The position numbers were made by a program, and so were the translations under genes. The notes under the pieces are model-generated. The model saw nothing but the letters and a program-made list of their open reading frames with translations. It was not told the DNA's origin and did no database searches. This document shows, in pieces, positions 1 to 7,738 of a stretch of 64,000 nt of DNA. Origin of the DNA: Terriglobia bacterium (GTDB lineage: Bacteria > Acidobacteriota > Terriglobia > JAJPHL01); contig JAJPHL010000068.1 of NCBI GenBank assembly GCA_021325275.1, positions 270,180 to 334,179 on the forward strand. Direction: 5' to 3'. Numbering within the stretch: the stretch's first letter is position 1; every line of letters begins with the position of its first letter.

Positions 1-1762
1 CCGCCCCCACCGCCCCACCGCCGCCACCACCGCCGGCGCCGGCTTCTTGCGCCGCACCGCCGGCAGCCGGAGCTGCGGCCGCGCCGCCCCGTCCACGTCC
101 ACCGCGACCACCTGTGGGTGCCGCGCCGCCCGCGGGTGCAGCGGCCACGGTCGCGCGACTTGGCATCGGCGAATCGGCGCCGGCGTTTTCTCCGGGGCCT
201 GTGCGCATCCGCGGTGTTTGTCCCGCGGTGCCGGTGACGTAATTCATGTCGGAAAGATCGGCCGGCGGCTTCACCATGCCGATCGGCGTGACGCACGCGT
301 TGCACGCGAACGCGTACACAGTGTGCGTTTCAGGATCATACGACGCGCCCGGCCAATTCGTGCCACCGCTGGCCGTGCCCAGCGTGAGCGTCGCCAGCGG
401 TCCGTCGATCTTGCTCTCCACCGGCGGCGTATACACCGGACCAATGTGATATTTCGACACGATCTCGAGCGCCTGCGTATGCAGCGCGGGCGTGAAGTCG
501 ATCAAATCGTCATTGGCAATTCCGTTGCGTGAGTACGCCGGCGGCTTTGTGGGGAATGGTTGCGTTTTGGAATACCACTCGCCCGGCACCGATCCTTGTT
601 CCACCGGTTGTTCGTTGATCGGCCAAATGGGTTTGCCCGTTACGCGATCGAAAACGTAGAGGAAGCCTTGCTTGGTCGGCTGCGCGACGGCCTTGATCGC
701 GTGTCCATCGACATTGATGTCCGCGAGAATCGGCGCGGAACTGATGTCCATGTCCCACAGCGGATGATGCACCAACTGATAGTGCCACTTCCGCACGCCG
801 GTTTTCAGGTCGACGCAAACCAGTGTTTCGCCGAACAAGTTGTTGCCCTTGCGATGGCCGCCGTAAAAATCGTTGGTGGGCGATTCAATCGGCAGATACG
901 CGAGTCCCAACCTTTCATCGACCGTGAGTTGCGTCCACAGTCCGGTGTTGCCGGTGTACTCGGCCGAGCCTTGCTGCCACGTGTCGTAGCCGAACTCGCC
1001 TTTTTTCGGAATCGTGTCGAAGATCCACAAGCGCTTGCCGGTGCGCACGTCGAATCCGCGCACATAACCTTTATTGTTGCGCATGCTCTTCGGCGTGAAT
1101 CCTTCGCGGAAGGCCGCGCCCACGATCACCGTGTCGCCGGCGATCACCGGGGCCGACTGAATGCCGATTTCGCCGGTCGTGAGATCGGGCAGGAACGTTT
1201 GATCGTCGTTCAGCTTCAAGTCGACGATGCCGTTGTCGCCGAATGTCGGAATGCGTTGGCCCGTTTTTGCGTTCAGCGCGACCATGCGATAGCCGGGCGT
1301 GAAATAAATGATGCGTTCTTCCTTGCCGTCGCTCCAGTAACCGAGTCCGCGGCCGGAAAGTTGACGCGGAGCCGCCGCGCCGCGCGCACCTTCCTTTTCG
1401 CCATGCACCCAAAGCAATTCGCCGGTAGCGGGATCGAGCGCGATGGCCGCGCGACGCGATCCGGCCGTGGCGTAGAGCACGCCGTTGACCATCAGGGGCG
1501 TGCCTTCCAGTTTGTACTCGGCGCGATTACCGATGTTGTCGGTCTTGAATCGCCAGGCGATTTCGAGTTGCGAGAAATTGCTCGAGTTGATTTGATCGAG
1601 CGGGCGATAGTGCGTGCCCGCCAAGTCGGCGGCGTAGGTGGGCCATTCGCCGGTCTTGTCGACGCGCGGCTTCGGAGCCGCCGGTGTCGCCGGCTTTTTC
1701 GGTGCCGCCTGTGAAGCGGCCATCACCGCTACCAAAAAACTCGCAATCAATACTCTCTTCAT
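1..1762 (-). CDS. PQQ-dependent quinoprotein dehydrogenase, C-terminus beyond window
   Basis: Periplasmic beta-propeller dehydrogenase that oxidises a sugar or alcohol with PQQ and passes electrons to the respiratory chain; the substrate cannot be told. About 587 codons are visible and the gene runs off the left edge. The start at 1762 gives MKRVLIASFLVAVMAASQA, a good signal peptide. The segments YWSDGKEERIIYFTPGYR and VALNAKTGQ are typical propeller blades of the glucose-dehydrogenase-like quinoprotein family. The last visible part (about bases 1-165) is a Gly/Ala/Arg low-complexity stretch with seven consecutive Gly, which looks like an inserted loop because blade sequence precedes it. It is tandem behind the aldolase gene, from which repeat A1 separates it. 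Confidence 0.85.
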   Translation of the reverse strand, partial: MKRVLIASFLVAVMAASQAAPKKPATPAAPKPRVDKTGEWPTYAADLAGTHYRPLDQINSSNFSQLEIAWRFKTDNIGNRAEYKLEGTPLMVNGVLYATAGSRRAAIALDPATGELLWVHGEKEGARGAAAPRQLSGRGLGYWSDGKEERIIYFTPGYRMVALNAKTGQRIPTFGDNGIVDLKLNDDQTFLPDLTTGEIGIQSAPVIAGDTVIVGAAFREGFTPKSMRNNKGYVRGFDVRTGKRLWIFDTIPKKGEFGYDTWQQGSAEYTGNTGLWTQLTVDERLGLAYLPIESPTNDFYGGHRKGNNLFGETLVCVDLKTGVRKWHYQLVHHPLWDMDISSAPILADINVDGHAIKAVAQPTKQGFLYVFDRVTGKPIWPINEQPVEQGSVPGEWYSKTQPFPTKPPAYSRNGIANDDLIDFTPALHTQALEIVSKYHIGPVYTPPVESKIDGPLATLTLGTASGGTNWPGASYDPETHTVYAFACNACVTPIGMVKPPADLSDMNYVTGTAGQTPRMRTGPGENAGADSPMPSRATVAAAPAGGAAPTGGRGGRGRGGAAAAPAAGGAAQEAGAGGGGGGGAVGA

Positions 1763-1799
1763 TCATCAACCCCCAAAGTTCTACCTAATACCAGCCGGC

Positions 1800-1892
1800 T
1801 TTTTTACCGCAGAGACGCAGAGACGCAGAGAAAATCAGGGACACGCGATCAACAGGTTTTCTCTGCGTCTCTGCGTCTCTGCGGTGAAAAAA
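1800..1892. repeat. Intergenic inverted repeat A1 (GAGACGCA family)
   Basis: Left arm about 1800-1834 (ACCGCAGAGACGCAGAG followed by GAGAAAA) and right arm 1857-1892 are reverse complements over roughly 35 bases, around a 22-base loop. Each arm holds tandem 8-base units GAGACGCA. It lies between the stop of the aldolase gene and the start of the quinoprotein gene, both on the minus strand. Either RNA strand would fold into a long hairpin. Confidence 0.9.
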
Positions 1893-1902
1893 CCGCCGGT
1901 CT

Positions 1903-2907
1903 TTACGCTCCCGCTGCGGTCTGTTTCAACTCCGCCAATTTCGCCGTGATCACGCTCTTCTGTTCCTCGGTGACGTCGACAAACGGCGGACGCTGAAACG
2001 CCTGCCGCGTACCCATACGTTGCGCCAGCGCAAATTTCATTGGTCCGTAAGCGCCAATCCCGCCCGGACGCAGAAGTGTGGAGGCCGCGCGCAATTTCGC
2101 AAGCGGCGCATCGATGTCCTGGCCCGCGCGATGCGCGGCGAACACGGCGGCCGTCTCGCCGCAGAATACGCCGCCGGCCAGAATCGCGCCCATCCCGCCT
2201 TGCAGCGCGGCTTTCAAGTTGTTTTCGGTGCCGCTCATCATGTTGAGCTTCGGAAAAGCCTCCTGGAATTTCGCGTAACCCGCGGCGTCGCCGGTGGAGT
2301 CCTTGATGCCGGCGAGATGCGGATACTTTTCCATCGCGTGCAACAACTCGTGGGAGATGGGCACGGCGCTGGTGCCGGGAATGTGGTAAAGATGCACGGG
2401 AATCTTCACCGCCTCGAAGACCGCACTGTAGTAGCGAATCAGGCCGTCGAGCGGGGGATTCTTGTAGTAGAACGGCGGGATCACGAGCAGGCCGTCGGCC
2501 CCGTTTTGTTCCGCATGCTGCGACAGTTCGACCGTTTCCGGCTGATTGCTCGCGCCGGGCTGCACGATGATGCGGAGTCCGCTGCGATGTTTCAGCGCGG
2601 TCTCGGCGACTTTGCGGCGTTCGACAGCGGAGAACGACGGGAACTCGCCCGTGGTGCCCAGCACGACGATTCCGTCGGCGCCTTTTTCTTTGTACCACGC
2701 CAGCATGTCCTTGTAGAGCGCTTCGTCGAACTTGAGCGACTTGTCGCACGGCGTCGGCGCGGCGACGTAATAGAGTTGCTTGGTAGTCGCGGGCGGCAGC
2801 GGCGATTTTCCCGTGGCTTTGGCGGCTGCGGGAATGGCCGCGGACACCGCGCTGGCAGCCGCAGCGGCTCCCACGGAACTTAAGAAGGTCCGGCGTGATG
2901 TTGACAT
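1903..2907 (-). CDS. Tat-exported dihydrodipicolinate synthase / N-acetylneuraminate lyase family aldolase
   Basis: 334-residue class I aldolase of the DapA/NanA family. Family hallmarks are present: GTTGE (84-88), the catalytic-triad Tyr in LYHIPG (Tyr174) and the Schiff-base lysine in GIKDS (Lys202). The N-terminus has a twin-arginine motif SRRTFL followed by an Ala-rich hydrophobic stretch to about residue 30, so export of the folded enzyme is predicted, whereas biosynthetic DapA is cytoplasmic. The start at 2907 is chosen because an AGGAGG ribosome site lies 8 bases upstream. It is therefore more likely a catabolic 2-keto acid lyase than the lysine-pathway enzyme; the substrate is unknown. 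Confidence 0.85.
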   Translation of the reverse strand: MSTSRRTFLSSVGAAAAASAVSAAIPAAAKATGKSPLPPATTKQLYYVAAPTPCDKSLKFDEALYKDMLAWYKEKGADGIVVLGTTGEFPSFSAVERRKVAETALKHRSGLRIIVQPGASNQPETVELSQHAEQNGADGLLVIPPFYYKNPPLDGLIRYYSAVFEAVKIPVHLYHIPGTSAVPISHELLHAMEKYPHLAGIKDSTGDAAGYAKFQEAFPKLNMMSGTENNLKAALQGGMGAILAGGVFCGETAAVFAAHRAGQDIDAPLAKLRAASTLLRPGGIGAYGPMKFALAQRMGTRQAFQRPPFVDVTEEQKSVITAKLAELKQTAAGA

Positions 2908-2955
2908 GGATTTTCCTCCTGACGCACCCGATTGGTATCTGGACGGCATTGTAAG

Positions 2956-3144
2956 TCAAGCGGAGCCGGAGAACAACGGTGTTGTGGGAAGCGGTTTATC
3001 CGCGAGAACCTTTCCAGGCGTGCCGCATCCTTTGTTTGGTTGTAAATTGCAAGAGCGTATCGGGGGTGAGTCTTCAGCGACATAGACCACCGCTGCCTCG
3101 AGATCGCGAATGGCGGCTTCGGTCCAGGCTAATCCGCGAACCAC
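2956..3144 (-). pseudogene. Decayed RelE/ParE-family toxin
   Basis: A GTG at 3144 opens a frame reading WTEAAIRDLEAAVVYVAEDS, which matches the start of RelE/ParE toxins. After the codons for EDSP the family sequence continues in another frame as RYALAIYNQTKDAARLERF. The break falls in a run of five C, so a one-base insertion explains it. The remaining half of the toxin is not recognisable before the frame closes near 2956. The GTG overlaps the end of the antitoxin gene, the usual arrangement. It could be a sequencing error in the homopolymer, but the missing C-terminal half argues for real decay. Confidence 0.65.
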
Positions 3145-3317
3145 TTGGAGGTCCGCTGCTCGAATTCTTCCTCTGATACCACTCGGCCTTCGCGAACATC
3201 CCGGAGGCCCTTCTCGATCTTTTCGCGGACGTAGATGTGGTATTGAATGTCCTCGAAGGAAGCTTCTTCGGGCAATTCGTCAAGCAGCTTGCGAACTTCT
3301 TCCTTGGCCGTCGGCAT
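3129..3317 (-). CDS. Antitoxin of a RelE/ParE-type module
   Basis: 62-residue acidic protein. The segment ELPEEASFEDIQYHIYVREK is characteristic of a small antitoxin family that accompanies ParE-like toxins. The start at 3317 (MPTAKEEV) is where the family begins; the open frame extends further upstream, but that part is not family-like. It is intact although the toxin behind it is broken, consistent with an antitoxin outliving its partner. In the genome it might still neutralise related toxins. Confidence 0.7.
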   Translation of the reverse strand: MPTAKEEVRKLLDELPEEASFEDIQYHIYVREKIEKGLRDVREGRVVSEEEFEQRTSKWFAD

Positions 3318-3422
3318 GCGCCCTCCGTAGTCGTAGGGTAGCACGGTACTGCCCGACGCGATTCGCTCACAGTAGGGCGTTTTTGGTGAGCGATGTAAGG
3401 TTTCACTCCGTCGAACGTATTG

Positions 3423-4361
3423 ATGATTGTGCGCATCCTTAGGAAGATCGCGATTCGCGGTGTCATCTATTACCTTCTGGGATCGCTTGCCTTCGGTGTT
3501 TTTCTGGCCGAGGTACGCATTCATCCGCCGCGCCGTACCCTTGGCCCGACGCCGCAGGGCATGGAGGATGTTTCCATTTCTACAGGCGATGGCCTCACGC
3601 TACGCGCGTGGTTTGGCGCACCAGGAAACGTTCTGCAACCGAATGGCGACGCCGTGATTCTCCTGCACGGCGTTGCCGACAATCGTGAAGGAGTCGGCGA
3701 TTACGCCGAGCTGTTTCGCAGTCACGGATACGCGGTGCTGACGCCCGACGCGCGAGCGCACGGCACAAGCGACGGCTTCGCGTCGTACGGCGTACGCGAG
3801 GCTGGCGACGTGCACGCGTGGACCGATTGGCTTGTCGCGCGCGTGCATCCGCGCTGCGTATACGGATTTGGCGAGTCGATGGGGGCCGCGATCATCCTGC
3901 AAGCGGTCTCCGTCGAGCCGCGCCTCTGTGGAGTCGTCGCCGAATCGCCCTTCAGTACGTTCCGCGCTGCTGCGTATGACCAAACCGCGCGCTTCTTGAA
4001 CGCCGGACCGTGGCTCGGCGCGACGTTCTTCCGCCCTTCCATTGAAATTGGACTGTGGTACGCGCGCATTCGTTACGGTTTGGCGCTCGCCGATGCGTCG
4101 CCGCTCGAGGCGGTTGCGAAATCACGCGTGCCCGTGTTGTTGATCCACGGATTGGCCGACTCTCACCTGCAGCCGGATCATTCGCGCCGGATTCGGGAAT
4201 CGCGAAAAGACGTCGATTTGTGGGAAGTGCCGCGTGCGGAGCATTGTGGCGCGCGCTCAGTCGACCAAGATGAATTCGACCGCCGGGTTCTGACGTTCTT
4301 GAAGACTTTCCGGTACTCTAAGCCTATTGCGCAAAAGACAAAGAGTGCTAACATGGGCTGA
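3423..4361 (+). CDS. Alpha/beta hydrolase, membrane-anchored, serine aminopeptidase/esterase-like
   Basis: 312-residue hydrolase with a hydrophobic N-terminal anchor (about residues 10-30). Nucleophile elbow GESMG (Ser152), oxyanion region HGVADN, acid in IHGLAD (Asp246) and His in EHC (His274) complete a Ser-Asp-His triad. It resembles the S33 / BEM46 hydrolases, whose substrates are poorly known. A TTG lies directly before the chosen ATG. The next gene starts three bases after its stop, so the two are probably cotranscribed. Confidence 0.8.
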   Translation: MIVRILRKIAIRGVIYYLLGSLAFGVFLAEVRIHPPRRTLGPTPQGMEDVSISTGDGLTLRAWFGAPGNVLQPNGDAVILLHGVADNREGVGDYAELFRSHGYAVLTPDARAHGTSDGFASYGVREAGDVHAWTDWLVARVHPRCVYGFGESMGAAIILQAVSVEPRLCGVVAESPFSTFRAAAYDQTARFLNAGPWLGATFFRPSIEIGLWYARIRYGLALADASPLEAVAKSRVPVLLIHGLADSHLQPDHSRRIRESRKDVDLWEVPRAEHCGARSVDQDEFDRRVLTFLKTFRYSKPIAQKTKSANMG

Positions 4362-4364
4362 GGC

Positions 4365-4991
4365 ATGGCGGCACCGCTCAACACGGTCTTCATTGTAAGT
4401 TTGCTCGTGAGCGTTTCGCTCGTGGTGCTGTACTGGCTCCGCGGATGGCGCTCCGGTCGTGCCGAGGCGCGCTCGGTCGTCGAGTGGGTGCGGAGCGGCA
4501 TGGACGGTTTGGGCCGCATCGGTACGGCGCTGCCGGAAGGCGCGGTGCTTCGCGTTCCTCTCCGCTTCGAAGACGCCCGATTGCGCAACGCCAGCGCCAC
4601 CGTTCATTTCAGCGAACAAGGCGAAGCCGTCGACGTGGTTTTGCGCTGCGATCTGGACCGCCCACCGCGTCGCACGGCGTTGATCAGCTCCACGCGCTGG
4701 GGATTGTGCAGCCGGCCGATCCGTCCCGACGAAAAAATGGGTCAATGGAAGATGCGGCGCTTGGGATTGTACGCGCTGACTTCAGAACGCCGACTCGTGG
4801 AAGATTACCGCGAACTCTTACACTCTCTTCTCGACGCCACCGCCGTGGGCATGGCGCATCTCGAACTCGACCCCGCAAGTCCGCACCTGACGTTAACGCT
4901 GTCGCTTGAACCCGGCGGATTGCCGACGCCCGCGCCGTTGTTCATGCTGATGCGGCGCTTGGCTGATACGGTCCCGCAACATTCCCGCTAA
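4365..4991 (+). CDS. Single-pass membrane protein of unknown function
   Basis: 208 residues. One N-terminal membrane segment (about 8-25, FIVSLLVSVSLVVLYWL) is followed by a soluble domain that I do not recognise. The start lies three bases after the hydrolase stop, so it probably belongs to that transcription unit. Its stop touches palindromic element D. Confidence 0.6.
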   Translation: MAAPLNTVFIVSLLVSVSLVVLYWLRGWRSGRAEARSVVEWVRSGMDGLGRIGTALPEGAVLRVPLRFEDARLRNASATVHFSEQGEAVDVVLRCDLDRPPRRTALISSTRWGLCSRPIRPDEKMGQWKMRRLGLYALTSERRLVEDYRELLHSLLDATAVGMAHLELDPASPHLTLTLSLEPGGLPTPAPLFMLMRRLADTVPQHSR

Positions 4992-5126
4992 TTTGGAGTG
5001 CGGCGACTTGTCGCCGCTTTGGAAGTCCGCGACTTGTCGCGGACACGCTGGCGTTCGCGCGATCCTCGGTACCGTGCGAGACAAGTCTCGAACTGTGAAA
5101 GCGGCGACAAGTCGCCGCACTCCAAA
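4992..5126. repeat. Palindromic element D between convergent genes
   Basis: A 135-base element with outer inverted arms (4992-5017 and 5101-5126, containing GGAGTGCGGCGAC and its complement). Inside are four short palindromes with the same centre but different, self-compensating arms: GCGGCGAC-TT-GTCGCCGC, GTCCGCGAC-TT-GTCGCGGAC, CGAGAC-AA-GTCTCG and GCGGCGAC-AA-GTCGCCGC. It fills the gap between the stops of the membrane-protein gene and actD, so it may act as a two-way transcript end. Confidence 0.9.
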
Positions 5127-5127
5127 A

Positions 5128-5598
5128 TCACAAAACGAAACGCGCGCCTTGACTCTCGAGAATCTGCCGCGTCTCCGCAGTGGCCGATCGCACCAGCACC
5201 ACGACCGCGCCGTGTGTCACTTCTTTGCGCACCGAATGCGGCAGATCCAATGTGCCGCCGAATAATCCTGCTTCGCGCAGCAACTCGAAAAGCACGCCCG
5301 CGATCGACGCCAGTGCCGCCAGACCGAACACGATGATTCCCGCGGGCGACAACGTGATCATCGCCATGTGACCGGTCTTCAATCCCATGGTTGTGAAAAC
5401 GAAAACCGTCAGCGCTCCGCCCGACGCGCCGCCGATCAGTCCTCCCCAGATCGCCGCTTTCAGCAAATGATTCTTCACCGCCGGCGAGTGCAGCGGCTCG
5501 GACGAAAAAATCTCGCAGTCCGCGCCAGAGAGCCGCAACATGGCGGCGCGCGCAGCCTCGCCCGTGTTGAAGACGCCGATCAGTTTGGAATCGTTCAT
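5128..5598 (-). CDS. actD: Alternative complex III subunit ActD (DUF3341)
   Basis: 156-residue membrane protein of the DUF3341 family. N-terminal soluble part MNDSKLIGVFNTGEAARAAM is followed by two membrane segments (about 47-70 and 78-105) flanking TGHMAMITLSPAG. In alternative complex III this subunit packs against the quinone-binding ActC. Its ATG overlaps the actC stop by four bases. It is the last gene of the cluster; no actE or actF follows before element D. Confidence 0.85.
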   Translation of the reverse strand: MNDSKLIGVFNTGEAARAAMLRLSGADCEIFSSEPLHSPAVKNHLLKAAIWGGLIGGASGGALTVFVFTTMGLKTGHMAMITLSPAGIIVFGLAALASIAGVLFELLREAGLFGGTLDLPHSVRKEVTHGAVVVLVRSATAETRQILESQGARFVL

Positions 5599-6959
5599 GA
5601 CACGTTCTCCTGTGCCGCGAGTCCGCGATCGACTTTGTATTCCCAGATCGCCACGATCGGGAAAAACTTGATGAACACCAAATACAGAAAGATGAAATAC
5701 GCGAACGCTCCCACCGTGATCGATACTTCCACCCATGACGGATGATACGCGTGCCAATTGAACGTCAAACGCGGCCGTGTCAGCGTTCCCGCAACGATCA
5801 GGAAGCGCTCGATCCACATCCCCACCAGCACCGAGAGCGACGCCATGCACGTTTTCGCCGGCGTGCGCCGCCCAACGAGAAGCGCCAGGGGAATCGGCAG
5901 GCAGCAGGCGAGCATGGTCCAAAAAAACGGCGCGTAGTATCCGAACATGCGGTGATGCATCACTGCCATCTCGGCGGTTTGATGCGCGTACCACGGCGTC
6001 AGGTATTCCGAAAAGGTGAAATATCCCCACAGAAGGCTGAACACCAGAAGCAGCAACCCGAGATTATCGAAATGCACCGGTTCGATGTACGCCTCCAAAT
6101 GTAAAACCCAGCGGATCACATATAAGGCCGCGAGCACCGCGGCGATCCCGGAAAAAATCGCGCCGACCACGAAGTACGGGCCGAAGATCGTGCTGTTCCA
6201 CATCGGCTGTAGCGTCATCGCGAAAATCCACGAGACCACCGTGTGCACCGAGACCGCCAGGGGCATGATGATCGCCGCCATGATCGTGATGGAGCGCTCC
6301 AGCAGCGACCATTGGCGCGACGTGCCTTGCCAGCCCAGCGATAAAATGCGATACAGCTTGCGGCGGACCGGTCCCAGGCGATTCTCAGCGGCGTCGCGGA
6401 TCGCAGCGAGGTCGGGGATCATCGGTAAATAAAGATACGTGATGCTGCCGAGCAGGTACGAATTGATGCAGGTGAAATCCCACAGCAGCGGCGACCGGAA
6501 ATTCGGCCACAGTCCGCGTGAGTTGGGGTAGGGGACCACCCAGTAGAAGTCCCACACGCGACCCAAGTGGATCAGCACGAACATGGGGCCGATCATCAGC
6601 GCAAAAACGGTGATGCACTCCGCGGCGCGCGTAATGGGCCGGCGCCAACTGGCGTCGGTGACGCGCAGGATCGCCGAAATCAGCGTTCCCGCGTGGCTGA
6701 TGCCCACCCAAAACACGAAATTTACTTCGTACAATCCCCACATCGAGGTGCGGTTGTAGCCGGTGACCCCGATGCCGTAGTAAATCTGATAGCCCCAACA
6801 AAACATCGCCCACGCCATGAACAGCGAGCACACGCCGATGGCGGTCCAGAATGCCGCGCCCGTTTCGACAATCGGGCGCAACAAGTCTCCTATGATGCGA
6901 TCGTTGGAGATGCCGGCGCGCGTTACCAACGCAGGACGCGCCGTGGTGGATTCGCTCAC
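5595..6959 (-). CDS. actC: Alternative complex III subunit ActC (NrfD/PsrC-like quinol-binding membrane protein)
   Basis: About 454 residues with roughly ten membrane helices, of the NrfD/polysulfide-reductase family, which carries the menaquinol site in alternative complex III. Recognisable parts are WGYQIYYGIGVTGYN and FWVGISHAGTLISAILR near the N-terminus. The GTG at 6959 is preferred because it overlaps the actB2 stop (GTGA) and has AGAAGGA upstream; an ATG 33 bases earlier would lie deep in actB2. The 3' end overlaps actD. Confidence 0.9.
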   Translation of the reverse strand: MSESTTARPALVTRAGISNDRIIGDLLRPIVETGAAFWTAIGVCSLFMAWAMFCWGYQIYYGIGVTGYNRTSMWGLYEVNFVFWVGISHAGTLISAILRVTDASWRRPITRAAECITVFALMIGPMFVLIHLGRVWDFYWVVPYPNSRGLWPNFRSPLLWDFTCINSYLLGSITYLYLPMIPDLAAIRDAAENRLGPVRRKLYRILSLGWQGTSRQWSLLERSITIMAAIIMPLAVSVHTVVSWIFAMTLQPMWNSTIFGPYFVVGAIFSGIAAVLAALYVIRWVLHLEAYIEPVHFDNLGLLLLVFSLLWGYFTFSEYLTPWYAHQTAEMAVMHHRMFGYYAPFFWTMLACCLPIPLALLVGRRTPAKTCMASLSVLVGMWIERFLIVAGTLTRPRLTFNWHAYHPSWVEVSITVGAFAYFIFLYLVFIKFFPIVAIWEYKVDRGLAAQENVS

Positions 6960-7669
6960 GACGCGGATTCCTTCTCTTGCGAGGTGTTCCAATCGACGGG
7001 CTTCAGATAAATCACCTTCGGTTTCGTGCCGAGATCTTCGAGTAAACGGAAGGCCCGGCCCGAGGTTGACATGCGCGACGCGCGACTGGTGGGATCGTCA
7101 AGATCGCCGAAGACGATCGCTTCCGACGGACACGATTGCGCGCACGCCGGCTGCACGTCGCCGTCTTTGACGGTGGTCTTGCCGTCTTCCGCTTTGATTT
7201 GCGCGCCGCGAATTCGCTGCACGCAGAACGTGCATTTCTCCATCATGCCGCGCGAGCGCACGCTGACCTCAGGATTCAACTGCTGATCGAGCGGCGCATC
7301 CCACTTGTAGTCGAACCAATTGAACGCGCGCGCCGTGTACGGACAGGCGTTGGCGCAAAAGCGCGTGCCGATGCAGCGATTGTGGACTTGAATGTTCAAG
7401 CCGTCGCTCGAGTGATACGTGGCGTAGACGGGACAGACCGGCTCGCACGGCGCTTCGTCGCACTGTTGGCACAGCACCGGCATGAAGCGCGCTTTTACGT
7501 CGGGAAATTCGCCTTCCCAATAGCGTTCCACGCGCATCCACGACATCATGCGGCCCTTTTCGCAGTCTTCTTCGCCGACGGTGGGCACGTTGTTTTCCGC
7601 GCGGCACGCCACGACGCAAGCTTCGCAGCCGTTGCAGCGGTCGAGATCGATCGTCATTCCCCAGCGCAT
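6956..7669 (-). CDS. Alternative complex III iron-sulfur subunit (ActB2 type, separate gene)
   Basis: 237-residue ferredoxin-type subunit with four cysteine groups: CNGCEACVVAC at the N-terminus, CQQCDEAPCEPVCP, CIGTRFCANACPY and CTFC paired with CAQSCP. This is the four-cluster pattern of DmsB/NrfC-like proteins and of the C-terminal half of ActB. In many Act clusters this domain is fused to the molybdopterin-like domain; here it is its own gene, 69 bases behind it. It would carry electrons from the quinol site to the pentahaem cytochrome. Confidence 0.88.
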   Translation of the reverse strand: MRWGMTIDLDRCNGCEACVVACRAENNVPTVGEEDCEKGRMMSWMRVERYWEGEFPDVKARFMPVLCQQCDEAPCEPVCPVYATYHSSDGLNIQVHNRCIGTRFCANACPYTARAFNWFDYKWDAPLDQQLNPEVSVRSRGMMEKCTFCVQRIRGAQIKAEDGKTTVKDGDVQPACAQSCPSEAIVFGDLDDPTSRASRMSTSGRAFRLLEDLGTKPKVIYLKPVDWNTSQEKESAS

Positions 7670-7703
7670 TCCACGGATTCCTCAGATTCCCGGATCAAAA
7701 ACA

Positions 7704-7735
7704 ATCCACAGATGACACAGATGGCACAGATTCAA
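7704..7735. repeat. Single repeat arm with CAGAT units
   Basis: Three imperfect direct units (CACAGATGA, CACAGATGG, CACAGATTC) just after the actB1 stop on the minus strand. They resemble one arm of repeat family B, but there is no inverted partner nearby. It is either a degraded element or a separate family. Confidence 0.5.
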
Positions 7736-7738
7736 AAA

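Noticed and set aside
1835..2959. Open frame on the minus strand spanning the aldolase gene and ending in repeat A1
   Set aside because: It is frame-shifted relative to the aldolase and translates the repeat arm as AETQRRREN; not a gene.
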